DNA of 64,000 bases. Origin: Bacteroidota bacterium. GTDB lineage: Bacteria; Bacteroidota; Bacteroidia; Bacteroidales; JAAUTT01. The stretch is from NCBI GenBank assembly GCA_023429135.1, contig JAEYWD010000006.1:62001-126000 (forward strand), written 5' to 3'. The translations under genes and the position numbers were made by a program. The first letter of the stretch is position 1; each line of letters begins with the position of its first letter. This document shows positions 56,495-64,000 of this stretch, one piece after another. Below the pieces are notes generated by a model. The model did not search any database. It worked only from the letters and a program-made list of their open reading frames with translations, and was not told the origin of the DNA.

Positions 56495-58918
56495 ATGAAA
56501 CGAATTTACATCCATATTACTTTTGTGTTCCTCCTATTTGCTTGCATTCAAGCAGGAGCCCAACCATACGAAAAAACCGGTTGGGGAGTAAAAGCACAAA
56601 TCAACAGTTTAAATGTAGAAGTACAATTCTATACACCTTCTATTGTAAGGATTTTAAAATTCCCTGTTGGAAAAACATTTGAAAAACAAAGTCTATCGGT
56701 GGTGCTTGCTCCACAAAAAACTGCATTTAATGTGAAACAGCAAGGCGATGAACTTTTAATAAAATCAGAAAAGGCCCTCGTGGCGATTAACCTGAAAACG
56801 GGGAAGCTTTCATTTTCGGATAATAAAAACCTGCTTTTAAACGAAAAAGAAGCGGGAGCAACATTTGTCGATTTCAACGATGCCGGAAATAAGACCTACA
56901 CCATTTCGCAATCGTTCGTACTCGAAAAAGACGAAGCTATTTATGGCCTGGGCCAGCTCCAACGCGGAAAAATGTCGCAGCGCAACATAAAAGTACATAT
57001 GGTGCAAAACAATACCGAAGATTTCATTCCTTTCTTCCTTTCATCCAAAGGTTATGGTGTGTTTTGGGACAACTATTCACCTACCACATTCGAAGATAAT
57101 GCTGAAGGAACGTCCTTTGCTTCGGAAGTAGGTGATGGCGTGGATTATTATTTTATGTCGGGGCCCAATGCCGATGGAGTAATTGCCGGCATGCGTTCAC
57201 TTACCGGGCAGGCTCCCATGTTCCCCTTGTGGACATATGGCTTCTGGCAAAGTCGTGAACGCTACAAATCGCAAGACGAATTGCTTGAGGTGGTTAAAAA
57301 ATTCCGTGAACTCAACGTGCCACTCGATGGAATTATCCAGGACTGGCAATACTGGGGCAGCAACTATTTGTGGAATGCAATGGAATTCCTCAACCCTGGA
57401 TTTAACGATCCACAAAAGATGGTTAACGATGTACATGACATGAATGCCCACATGATTATTTCTATCTGGAACTCCTTTGGCCCCATGACCAAGCAATACA
57501 AAAAACTGGAAAAGATAAATGCCCTTTTCAATATTGATACTTGGCCACAATCGGGTTCAGAAAAATGGCCACCCAACCCCGATTATCCTTCAGGAGTACG
57601 AGTTTACGATGCCTACAATCCCGAAGCCCGGAACATTTACTGGGAACATTTGAACAATGGTATCTTTAAACTGGGCATGGATGGTTGGTGGATTGATTCC
57701 TCTGAACCGGACCATTTCAATCCCAAAAAAGAAGATTTCGACACAAAAACTTATTTAGGTTCTTTCAGAAAGGTGCGTAATGCCTATCCTTTAATGACTA
57801 TTGGCGGAGTTTCGGAGCATCAGCGTGCACTCACTTCCGATAAACGGGTATTTATTCTCACCCGTTCGGCCTTTGCCGGTCAGCAACGCTATGGAGCCAA
57901 TACCTGGTCGGGCGATGTGGTTGCCTCATGGGATGCCCTGCGCAACCAGATTTCAGCAGGTCTCAATTTTTCACTTTGTGGTATTCCTTATTGGAACAGC
58001 GATATAGGAGGCTTTTTCCTGTGGAATTTTAAAAATCCGCTTGAAAATGCCGACTATCGTGAGTTACATGTGCGCTGGGTTCAGTTTGGCGCATTCTGCC
58101 CTATGATGCGTTCGCATGGCGAAGGATATCCCCGTGAGATTTACCAGTTTGGCAAAAAAGGAACACCCGTATACGATGCCATTGAAAAATACATCAATCT
58201 GAGATACAGCCTGCTTCCGTATATCTATTCTGCCTCATGGGATGTTACAGCCAACCAGTCGAGCATGATGCGGGCGTTGGTAATGGATTTTGCCCACGAT
58301 AACCAGGCACTGGATATCAATGACGAATTTATGTTTGGCAAATCTCTTTTGGTAAACCCTGTAACACAACCCATGTATTGGAGAAATGAAGTTCGCGGAA
58401 AGGATACAATTAAAACAGAAGATTTTTCTGTCATAAAAACCAAAGAAGTTTACCTGCCTAAAGGAGCTGATTGGTTCGATTTCTGGACCGGTGATAAATT
58501 TACCGGTGGTCAAACGGTAAAAAAAGAAGTTCCGCTGGACATTATTCCGGTTTATGTAAAAGCAGGGTCTGTACTTCCTGTTGGGCCCAAGGCACAATTT
58601 GCAACAGAAAAGAAATGGGACAACCTCGAAATTCGGGTGTACGAAGGTGCCAACGGCGAATTTGTCCTGTACGAAGACGAAAATGATAATTACAATTACG
58701 AAAAAGGAGCTTATTCAACCATCGGCTTTTCGTGGAACAATAAAGCCCGTACGCTTACCATCGGTCAGCGTAAAAGAACGTTTCCGGGCATGCTTTCCGA
58801 AAGAAAATTCCGGATTGTAATGGTTGACAAAAACAAAGGGACCGGCCCCAATGCAGGAACAACTTCCGACAAAGAAGTAAATTATAACGGAGCAAAAGTG
58901 ATGGTGAAACTTTTTTAA
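56495..58918 (+). CDS. GH31 alpha-xylosidase
   Basis: 807 residues with signal peptide to about residue 22 ('IQAGAQ'). N-terminal sandwich, then the GH31 barrel: 'PMFPLWTYGFWQSRERYKSQ', 'GIIQDWQYWG', nucleophile D401 in 'GWWIDSSEPDHF', acid/base D474 in 'TWSGDVVASW', and 'GIPYWNSDIGGFF'. These are hallmarks of bacterial alpha-xylosidases that remove xylose from the non-reducing end of xyloglucan oligosaccharides. The characterised Cellvibrio and B. ovatus xyloglucan enzymes carry a PA14 insert in the N-terminal part; I see no such insert and the length is correspondingly shorter. It is the key exo-enzyme that assigns this locus to xyloglucan. Confidence 0.94.
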   Translation: MKRIYIHITFVFLLFACIQAGAQPYEKTGWGVKAQINSLNVEVQFYTPSIVRILKFPVGKTFEKQSLSVVLAPQKTAFNVKQQGDELLIKSEKALVAINLKTGKLSFSDNKNLLLNEKEAGATFVDFNDAGNKTYTISQSFVLEKDEAIYGLGQLQRGKMSQRNIKVHMVQNNTEDFIPFFLSSKGYGVFWDNYSPTTFEDNAEGTSFASEVGDGVDYYFMSGPNADGVIAGMRSLTGQAPMFPLWTYGFWQSRERYKSQDELLEVVKKFRELNVPLDGIIQDWQYWGSNYLWNAMEFLNPGFNDPQKMVNDVHDMNAHMIISIWNSFGPMTKQYKKLEKINALFNIDTWPQSGSEKWPPNPDYPSGVRVYDAYNPEARNIYWEHLNNGIFKLGMDGWWIDSSEPDHFNPKKEDFDTKTYLGSFRKVRNAYPLMTIGGVSEHQRALTSDKRVFILTRSAFAGQQRYGANTWSGDVVASWDALRNQISAGLNFSLCGIPYWNSDIGGFFLWNFKNPLENADYRELHVRWVQFGAFCPMMRSHGEGYPREIYQFGKKGTPVYDAIEKYINLRYSLLPYIYSASWDVTANQSSMMRALVMDFAHDNQALDINDEFMFGKSLLVNPVTQPMYWRNEVRGKDTIKTEDFSVIKTKEVYLPKGADWFDFWTGDKFTGGQTVKKEVPLDIIPVYVKAGSVLPVGPKAQFATEKKWDNLEIRVYEGANGEFVLYEDENDNYNYEKGAYSTIGFSWNNKARTLTIGQRKRTFPGMLSERKFRIVMVDKNKGTGPNAGTTSDKEVNYNGAKVMVKLF

Positions 58919-58987
58919 ATACTTAGACCAGAAGAATGCTGTGTAAAAAAATCGATGCATTTCTCTTCTTCTTAAGTAAAACTGTAA

Positions 58988-60784
58988 ATGAAGAAACAAG
59001 CAATTTCAATATTGAAGTGGATACCAGCTCTCTTGCCTATTTTTCTTTTCGTGGGCAATCTCTGGGCCCAAACAGCAATGATCAATGTTGGGGCCAGAAA
59101 CACTATCAGTTTAAATGGGAAGTGGACGGTAATACTTGACCCTGCAGAGGCCGGTGAGTACAAACAGGTTTGGCAGGAAAAAAAGCCGCAAAAAAAGACC
59201 GATTTCGTAGAGTATTCGTTTGATGGCGGGCCCGAGCTAAATGTGCCGGGCGATTTTAACTCCCAAATGTGCGAGTTAGCTTATTTAGAGGGAACGGTTT
59301 GGTATAAAAAGCAATTTAACTGGTCCGTCAAAAATGGAAAAAGGCTGTTCCTGCATTTCGGGGCCGTAAATTATAAAGCCGATGTGTACCTGAACGGGGA
59401 GAAAATTGGTAGTCATGAAGGTGGTTTCACCCCGTTTCAATTTGAAATTACCAAAAAAGTAAAAAACGGGGATAATACAGTAATAGTAAAGGCCAATAAC
59501 CATCGCCAGGGCAACGGATTGCCGGGATATGGTTACGACTGGTTCAATTATGGCGGAATAACCCGCGACGTTCATTTAATTGAAACCGATGAAACCTTTA
59601 TTGAGGATTATTTTATTCAATTAAAAAAAGGAAGTCTGAACACAGTTTCAGGTTGGTTAAAACTGAATGGCCCCAAAACAAATCAAACTATAACAATTGA
59701 AATACCAGAGCTCAAATTGCAGCACCGGACAAAAACCGATGAAAAAGGTTTTGCCAAAATAGAATTTAGAGCTGCTTTTCAACTTTGGTCTCCGGCTAAT
59801 CCTAAACTTTATAAGGTAGGTATTTCCGGTGAAACAGATAAAGTAACCGATACTATTGGCTTCCGAAACATCGAAGTAATAGGAAGCAAGGTTTTACTCA
59901 ATAAACAGCCGATATTTATAAAAGCAGTTAATATGCACGAAGAAAACCCATATAAAGCAGCAAGAGCCAGTTCTAACGATGATAATATGGTTTTGCTGAA
60001 TGCGACAAAGGAACTGGGTTGTAACCTGGTCCGTCTGGCTCATTATCCTTACAATGAGGATATGATAAAAGAAGCCGAAAAAATGGGATTAATGGTATGG
60101 AATGAATTACCGGTTTATCAGCATATTCAATTCTCAGACAGTGCGGTTCCTCAAAAAATGGAGTTAATGCTCCAGGAAATGGTAACCAGGGACAAAAACC
60201 GGTGCGGAGTTGTAGTGTGGAGCCTTTCCAACGAAACGTATCCGGGAACACCTGATCGTACCAAAGCCCTTGTTGAGTTAACACGCAAATGCAAGGCTTT
60301 GGACTCAACCCGAATGATTGTGCATGTTATAAATACCCAAAGCTACGTCAACAACACCTTTAATGTTTGGGATACGCTTTACAAATATTCCGACCTGATA
60401 GCTATTAACGAATATATTGGCTGGTATATTCCATGGCAAGGCAAACCATCGGAAACCAAATGGCAGATCGTTTGTCCCGATAAGCCGGTGTTTATCTCTG
60501 AGTTCGGCGGTGAAGCTTTATATGGAAACCATAGCGGCCCCACGGACGAGGCCGCTTATTGGACGGAAGCATACCAGGAAAAAATATTCATCGACCAGAC
60601 AGAGATGTTCAATACCATTCCAAACTTATGCGGGGTATGCCCCTGGCTGTTGTTCGATTACCGATCGTTGGGAAGGATGAACCAGGTTTATCAGAAAGGT
60701 TACAACCGGAAAGGATTAATATCCGAAAACGGGGAAAAAAAGAAAGCATGGTATTTAATGAATGAATATTACAAAAGAAAATAA
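58988..60784 (+). CDS. GH2-family glycosidase, short form (beta-galactosidase/glucuronidase-like)
   Basis: 598 residues with signal peptide to about residue 28 ('GNLWAQ'). Three-domain GH2: sugar-binding domain (about 40-200, 'LNVPGDFNSQ', 'VYLNGEKIGSHEGGFTPFQFEI'), Ig-like domain, and TIM barrel with acid/base E416 ('VWSLSNETYPG') and nucleophile E505 ('VFISEFGGEAL'). The protein ends right after the barrel, like beta-glucuronidases and the short beta-galactosidases of xyloglucan loci. In this context it most likely removes galactose; beta-glucuronidase is the alternative. The stop overlaps the next start by one base (TAATG), so it is translationally coupled to the esterase. Confidence 0.92.
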   Translation: MKKQAISILKWIPALLPIFLFVGNLWAQTAMINVGARNTISLNGKWTVILDPAEAGEYKQVWQEKKPQKKTDFVEYSFDGGPELNVPGDFNSQMCELAYLEGTVWYKKQFNWSVKNGKRLFLHFGAVNYKADVYLNGEKIGSHEGGFTPFQFEITKKVKNGDNTVIVKANNHRQGNGLPGYGYDWFNYGGITRDVHLIETDETFIEDYFIQLKKGSLNTVSGWLKLNGPKTNQTITIEIPELKLQHRTKTDEKGFAKIEFRAAFQLWSPANPKLYKVGISGETDKVTDTIGFRNIEVIGSKVLLNKQPIFIKAVNMHEENPYKAARASSNDDNMVLLNATKELGCNLVRLAHYPYNEDMIKEAEKMGLMVWNELPVYQHIQFSDSAVPQKMELMLQEMVTRDKNRCGVVVWSLSNETYPGTPDRTKALVELTRKCKALDSTRMIVHVINTQSYVNNTFNVWDTLYKYSDLIAINEYIGWYIPWQGKPSETKWQIVCPDKPVFISEFGGEALYGNHSGPTDEAAYWTEAYQEKIFIDQTEMFNTIPNLCGVCPWLLFDYRSLGRMNQVYQKGYNRKGLISENGEKKKAWYLMNEYYKRK

Positions 60785-61725
60785 TGATGAAAAAACTAAA
60801 ACAAACAGTGTTGGCATTTATTTGCCTCCTTACGATTAGCGGAAGTCTAACCGCCCAAAGCAAGGTAATTGACCTGTGGAATGGAAAGATTCCGGGTGCT
60901 ATCCGCAACGATAAATTCAAGCAGATAGTTGATACTGCTGCTGGTTGGGTCGATAAGAAATCCATCGCCTATCCCACCCTTGCTGTTTATCCAGCCCCTG
61001 CGGAAAAGGCAACTGGTACTGCCGTGATTATTTGTCCCGGGGGAGCCTATGGGGGTCTTGCTGTTAAACATGAAGGCGCACAAGTGGCCAAATGGTTGAA
61101 TAGTTTAGGCGTAACCGCTTTTGTACTGAAATACCGTTTGCCTGACGATAGCATTATGGAAAAGAAGTCTATTGGCCCCATGCAGGATGGACAAAAGGCA
61201 ATTCGTATGGTTCGCAGTCATGCAAAAGAGTGGGGCATCGATCCCGGGAAAATTGGAATCATGGGATTCTCGGCAGGCGGACATTTAGCAGCCACCCTTT
61301 CCACCCATTATAACGAAAAGGTATACCAATCTGGCGATATGATCAGCGCCAGGCCCGATTTTTCGCTGCTTATTTACCCTGTCATTTCCATGGACCCGGA
61401 CATTACTCATTGGGGTTCGCGTGTGAATTTGCTTGGCGATTCACCAACGCCGGAGGTACTGAAACATTTCTCTAACGAGTTCCAGGTAAACGGTGAAACA
61501 CCACCCGCTTTTATGGTTCATTCCCTTGACGATGGTGCCGTACCGGTGCAAAACAGCATCCGTTATGCATTGGCGATGCATGAACATAAAATCCCCTGCG
61601 AATTACACCTTTACCAACAAGGTGGACACGGATACGGGTTGGCTCCCCAGGGAGGAACTCACTCCGCCTGGCCGGAAGCATGCCATAAGTGGCTGGAGGC
61701 GAATGGATATTTAAAAAGGAACTGA
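60784..61725 (+). CDS. Secreted alpha/beta-hydrolase esterase (acetylesterase-like)
   Basis: 313 residues with signal peptide to about residue 25 ('SLTAQ'). Catalytic set: an HGG-like oxyanion motif 'VIICPGGAYGGL', nucleophile S163 in 'IMGFSAGGHLAA', acid in 'MVHSLDDGAVP', His in 'QQGGHGYGLA'. This is the endo-acting acetylesterase/xylanase-associated esterase type often found in hemicellulose loci. The start overlaps the stop of the GH2 gene by one base; a second ATG three bases later is also possible. Probably a periplasmic deacetylase for hemicellulose oligosaccharides. Confidence 0.88.
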   Translation: MMKKLKQTVLAFICLLTISGSLTAQSKVIDLWNGKIPGAIRNDKFKQIVDTAAGWVDKKSIAYPTLAVYPAPAEKATGTAVIICPGGAYGGLAVKHEGAQVAKWLNSLGVTAFVLKYRLPDDSIMEKKSIGPMQDGQKAIRMVRSHAKEWGIDPGKIGIMGFSAGGHLAATLSTHYNEKVYQSGDMISARPDFSLLIYPVISMDPDITHWGSRVNLLGDSPTPEVLKHFSNEFQVNGETPPAFMVHSLDDGAVPVQNSIRYALAMHEHKIPCELHLYQQGGHGYGLAPQGGTHSAWPEACHKWLEANGYLKRN

Positions 61726-61865
61726 TATAATATGAATCACAGGCAATTTTTAATAAGGCGATATTAAATTTTTTAAAAGGGGAAGTGTTAAAGCTCTGTA
61801 CAACTCTGTGATTTATCTGTGGTTCTCTGTGTAACTAGTTATTTCACAGAGAGCCCACTGAGTAA
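61726..61865. other. Short non-coding spacer with inverted repeat
   Basis: Contains repeated CTCTGTG words and a 7-bp inverted repeat (61825-61831 with 61845-61851) that encloses the palindrome TAACTAGTTA. It sits at the broken 5' edge of the GH2 relic and may mark the deletion or insertion scar. No T run, so not a clear terminator. Confidence 0.35.
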
Positions 61866-62201
61866 AGACAGTCTCTCTGCACAGGTCCTTTAAATGAGGT
61901 TCTGGCCAATGGACAGGATTTATCTTTTATAACCGTTGAAATAACCGATAAGGATGGAATTATTCAACCCAATGCCGCCAATCGCCTGCATTTCAAAATT
62001 GAAGGCCCGGGTTCCAATGCTGGAGTGGACAACGCCGATATTAAGGACTCTGATCCTTACGGGGGCGATACACGTAAAGCCTGGAAGGGACGAGCGCTGG
62101 TGGTAGTAAGGAGTAGCCACATCACCGGGGATATTAAGTTAACGGTAACCTCGCCTGGATTAACTGATGTTATAAATTTAAAATCATTTAAAAAGAATTA
62201 A
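61866..62201 (+). pseudogene. Relic of a GH2 glycosidase C-terminal domain
   Basis: An open frame without a start codon (stop at 61863-61865) encodes about 110 residues ending at TAA 62199-62201. From 61884 it reads 'GPLNEVLANGQDLSFITVEI', then 'DKDGIIQPNAANRLHFKIEG', 'AGVDNADIKDSDPYGGDTRK' and 'AWKGRALVVVRSS'. This is the C-terminal Ig-like domain (GH2 C5/DUF4982 type) that follows the barrel in larger GH2 beta-galactosidases. The catalytic part and start are missing. It is not simply the tail of the GH2 at 58988, because that gene has a normal end and an intact esterase lies between. It is best read as a 3' remnant of a third, deleted GH2 gene. Confidence 0.85.
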
Positions 62202-62241
62202 TTTTAAGGGCCTCTTGAAATAGTCAAATAAATGAAATAAA

Positions 62242-63945
62242 ATGAAAAAGTTATCCATTCTGGTTTTTATATGGTTTCTCTTTGCAGAAGTTCTTTCTGC
62301 CCAAAACTTCTTGTCACCAATATGGAAGATCAGTTTTCGCGATACTTCCACCGATCTGCAAAATAATTTGGATGTTAATAACTGGAATGATGTAAATCTG
62401 CTGCTTTCATGGGAACGTCAGGGCTACTATTGGAATAGCGGAAAAAGTTGCCTCGCAAAGAAGTTTGTTATACCTGAAACCTATAAAAACCTAGATTTTA
62501 CGCTCTCTCTTAGTTTACAATGTAATGTCGAAACCATCTACATCAATGGAAAGTTTATAGGTGGAAACCTGCCTAATCAATTCTGGTCCGAAAAAAGGGG
62601 TGTTCAAACCGGATATAAAATACCTAAAGGTTTGTTAAATATTAAAGGTGAAAATATTATAACCATATATGTTTCCAACTTTTCCTACACCGGTGGAAAA
62701 AGTTATAATTCCTGTTTGTTATTACCTGCAAATGACGATAGTTATTCGTCTTTGCAAATTAATATTCCGGCAAAAGATCATTTGTTTTCAGTTGACAATA
62801 AGAACGCCCAGGTTAATCTCGAATATAAAGCACGTAAAAAGGGAGCGATTGAGTTAACTATCGTTTCGGACTTTCATGACACGCTGGTTCGCAAAACATT
62901 TAGCATAAAAGCTGGCGAAGGCATTATTCCATTTAATTTTACAAAAGAAATTTCTCATCCCGGATTTTATGAATGTACAGCAATTATGAAAGACATAGGG
63001 TTTTCAGGGGCAGTAAGATGGTTTACAGTTTCACCGGAAAAAATCTCTTGTTCGGAACATACCATCCAGGGATTCAGGGAGTATTGGGATGAAGCACTCA
63101 AAGAGCTGCAAAACATTGCCCCTGAATTTAAAATCCAAAAGGACGATAAGCTTTCTGCCGGAAACCGGGATGGATACATTGCCGAAATGAAATCTCTCGG
63201 AGGATTAACCATAAGAGGTTACTATTTTGTTTCGCGAACTCAGGGCAAACATGCTGCAATTCTACATGTGCCGGGTTATGGATATGGTTTTGACGAAGGC
63301 AAACCATTTATCAGCTCCGCTGATAATGTGGTAGAACTGGCGATTTGTGTCCGGGGACATGGGATAAGTGCCGACGTGTTTAACCCTGAATTTGAAATTC
63401 CAGGCATTTGGGGATATAAACTTTGCAGCCCAAAGGAAAATGCCTATCGTTCTATTTACATGGATTGTGTCCGTGCGGTAGAATTTTTACTAAGCAGAGC
63501 AGAAGTTGACACAAATAAAATTTACGTGATGGGAGGAAGCCAGGGAGGTGGCCTCACATTAGCTACCGCCGGCTTGTGTCACAATTATATTAAAGGCTGT
63601 GCATATTTTGATCCGTTTATGACCGATACCCGCGACCAACTAAAAATAAGGAAATTGTGCAACGAGGAAATTAAATCGTATCTGCAATATTACAACAACG
63701 AATGTACGTTTGAAGATGCGCTTAAAGTACAGGATTTGATTGACACAAGAGGTTTTGCTGAATGGATAACCTGTCCTGTATTTTTTACAACCGCATTATT
63801 TGATGATGATTGTCCGCCACACATGGGATTTGCAGTATTTAACAGAATAAAATCACCCAAGACTTTTAAAATCTACCCGGATGATAGTCATCTTGGAGAG
63901 TCGGACAATTATACTGAGATGAGAAAATTCCTGTTAAGTCAATAA
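62242..63945 (+). CDS. CE7-like acetyl xylan esterase with GH2-type N-terminal sandwich
   Basis: 567 residues with signal peptide to about residue 20 ('EVLSAQ'). Residues about 25-165 look like a GH2-type sugar-binding jelly roll ('NVETIYINGKFIGGNLPNQF'). Residues about 170-265 form an Ig-like linker, and the last 300 residues an AXE1/CE7 alpha/beta hydrolase. Key residues: nucleophile S433 in 'VMGGSQGGGLTLA', acid in 'ALFDDDCPPHMG', His in 'YPDDSHLGES'. The family also has 'AICVRGHGIS' ahead of the active site, as here. CE7 enzymes deacetylate xylo- and gluco-oligosaccharides. It starts 40 bases after the GH2 relic. Confidence 0.9.
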   Translation: MKKLSILVFIWFLFAEVLSAQNFLSPIWKISFRDTSTDLQNNLDVNNWNDVNLLLSWERQGYYWNSGKSCLAKKFVIPETYKNLDFTLSLSLQCNVETIYINGKFIGGNLPNQFWSEKRGVQTGYKIPKGLLNIKGENIITIYVSNFSYTGGKSYNSCLLLPANDDSYSSLQINIPAKDHLFSVDNKNAQVNLEYKARKKGAIELTIVSDFHDTLVRKTFSIKAGEGIIPFNFTKEISHPGFYECTAIMKDIGFSGAVRWFTVSPEKISCSEHTIQGFREYWDEALKELQNIAPEFKIQKDDKLSAGNRDGYIAEMKSLGGLTIRGYYFVSRTQGKHAAILHVPGYGYGFDEGKPFISSADNVVELAICVRGHGISADVFNPEFEIPGIWGYKLCSPKENAYRSIYMDCVRAVEFLLSRAEVDTNKIYVMGGSQGGGLTLATAGLCHNYIKGCAYFDPFMTDTRDQLKIRKLCNEEIKSYLQYYNNECTFEDALKVQDLIDTRGFAEWITCPVFFTTALFDDDCPPHMGFAVFNRIKSPKTFKIYPDDSHLGESDNYTEMRKFLLSQ

Positions 63946-63973
63946 AATTTCTAAAAATCTAAATTCAAAAGTC

Positions 63974-64000
63974 ATGATAAAGAAACTCTTTTGCGGAATT
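63974..64000 (+). CDS. Start of a further secreted protein, cut by the window end
   Basis: An ATG at 63974, 28 bases after the preceding stop, opens a frame reading 'MIKKLFCGI', the start of a typical signal peptide. Only nine codons are visible. Spacing and direction suggest the enzyme run continues. Confidence 0.5.

Noticed and set aside
58988..62201. One long GH2 gene broken by insertion of the esterase gene at 60784
   Set aside because: The GH2 at 58988 ends normally after its barrel and overlaps the esterase start by one base, typical of an operon. The DUF4982-like tail belongs to a different, longer GH2 type.

Overview
The window is a stretch of a Bacteroidota chromosome (about 40% GC by eye, lipoprotein signal peptides, SusC/SusD proteins, a hybrid two-component regulator). 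Four secreted enzymes end in a C-terminal 'YPNP'-type sorting domain of the type IX secretion system (T9SS). This points to a T9SS-bearing, probably environmental, plant-polysaccharide degrader rather than a typical gut Bacteroides. I cannot name the genus.

Almost everything fits a very large xyloglucan utilisation locus. Bases 1-12319 hold the end of a SusD-like protein, a surface glycan-binding lipoprotein (three IPT-like domains plus a xyloglucan-binding-type C-terminus), and four predicted endo-xyloglucanases in the order GH74, GH5, GH5, GH74. The GH5 enzymes are BACON-GH5 lipoproteins and the GH74 enzymes are T9SS cargo. Bases 12320-18984 interrupt this with a decayed regulator fragment and a separate four-gene operon: an STN-type TonB receptor, a DUF4249 lipoprotein, an MG2-like protein and a small secreted protein. 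Bases 19054-23862, on the minus strand, encode a 1602-residue hybrid sensor/regulator with two receiver and two AraC output domains. Divergent from it, 24469-30328 carries a second SusC/SusD pair and a SusE-position lipoprotein.

Bases 30651-63945 are a long co-directional run of side-chain and accessory enzymes: GH39, GH42, an FtsX-type permease, a CE1-like esterase with CBM6, GH29, GH43, GH97, GH43, an alpha/beta hydrolase, GH2, an SGNH esterase, GH97, a SIAE-type esterase, GH31, GH2, an alpha/beta esterase, a GH2 relic and a CE7-like esterase. Another gene starts at 63974.

The inferred flow is as follows. GH74 and GH5 cut the glucan backbone outside the cell, the SusCD complexes import the oligosaccharides, and periplasmic enzymes strip them: fucose (GH29), galactose (GH42, GH2, GH97), arabinose (GH43), xylose (GH31, perhaps GH39) and acetyl or other esters (five esterases). 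No GH3 beta-glucosidase is visible, so the last backbone step must lie outside the window. Four clear intrinsic terminators divide the transcription units. The most notable features are the doubled receiver-AraC regulator, a regulator relic, a GH2 relic, the modular second GH74, a solitary FtsX permease, and a sequence motif shared by two upstream regions.
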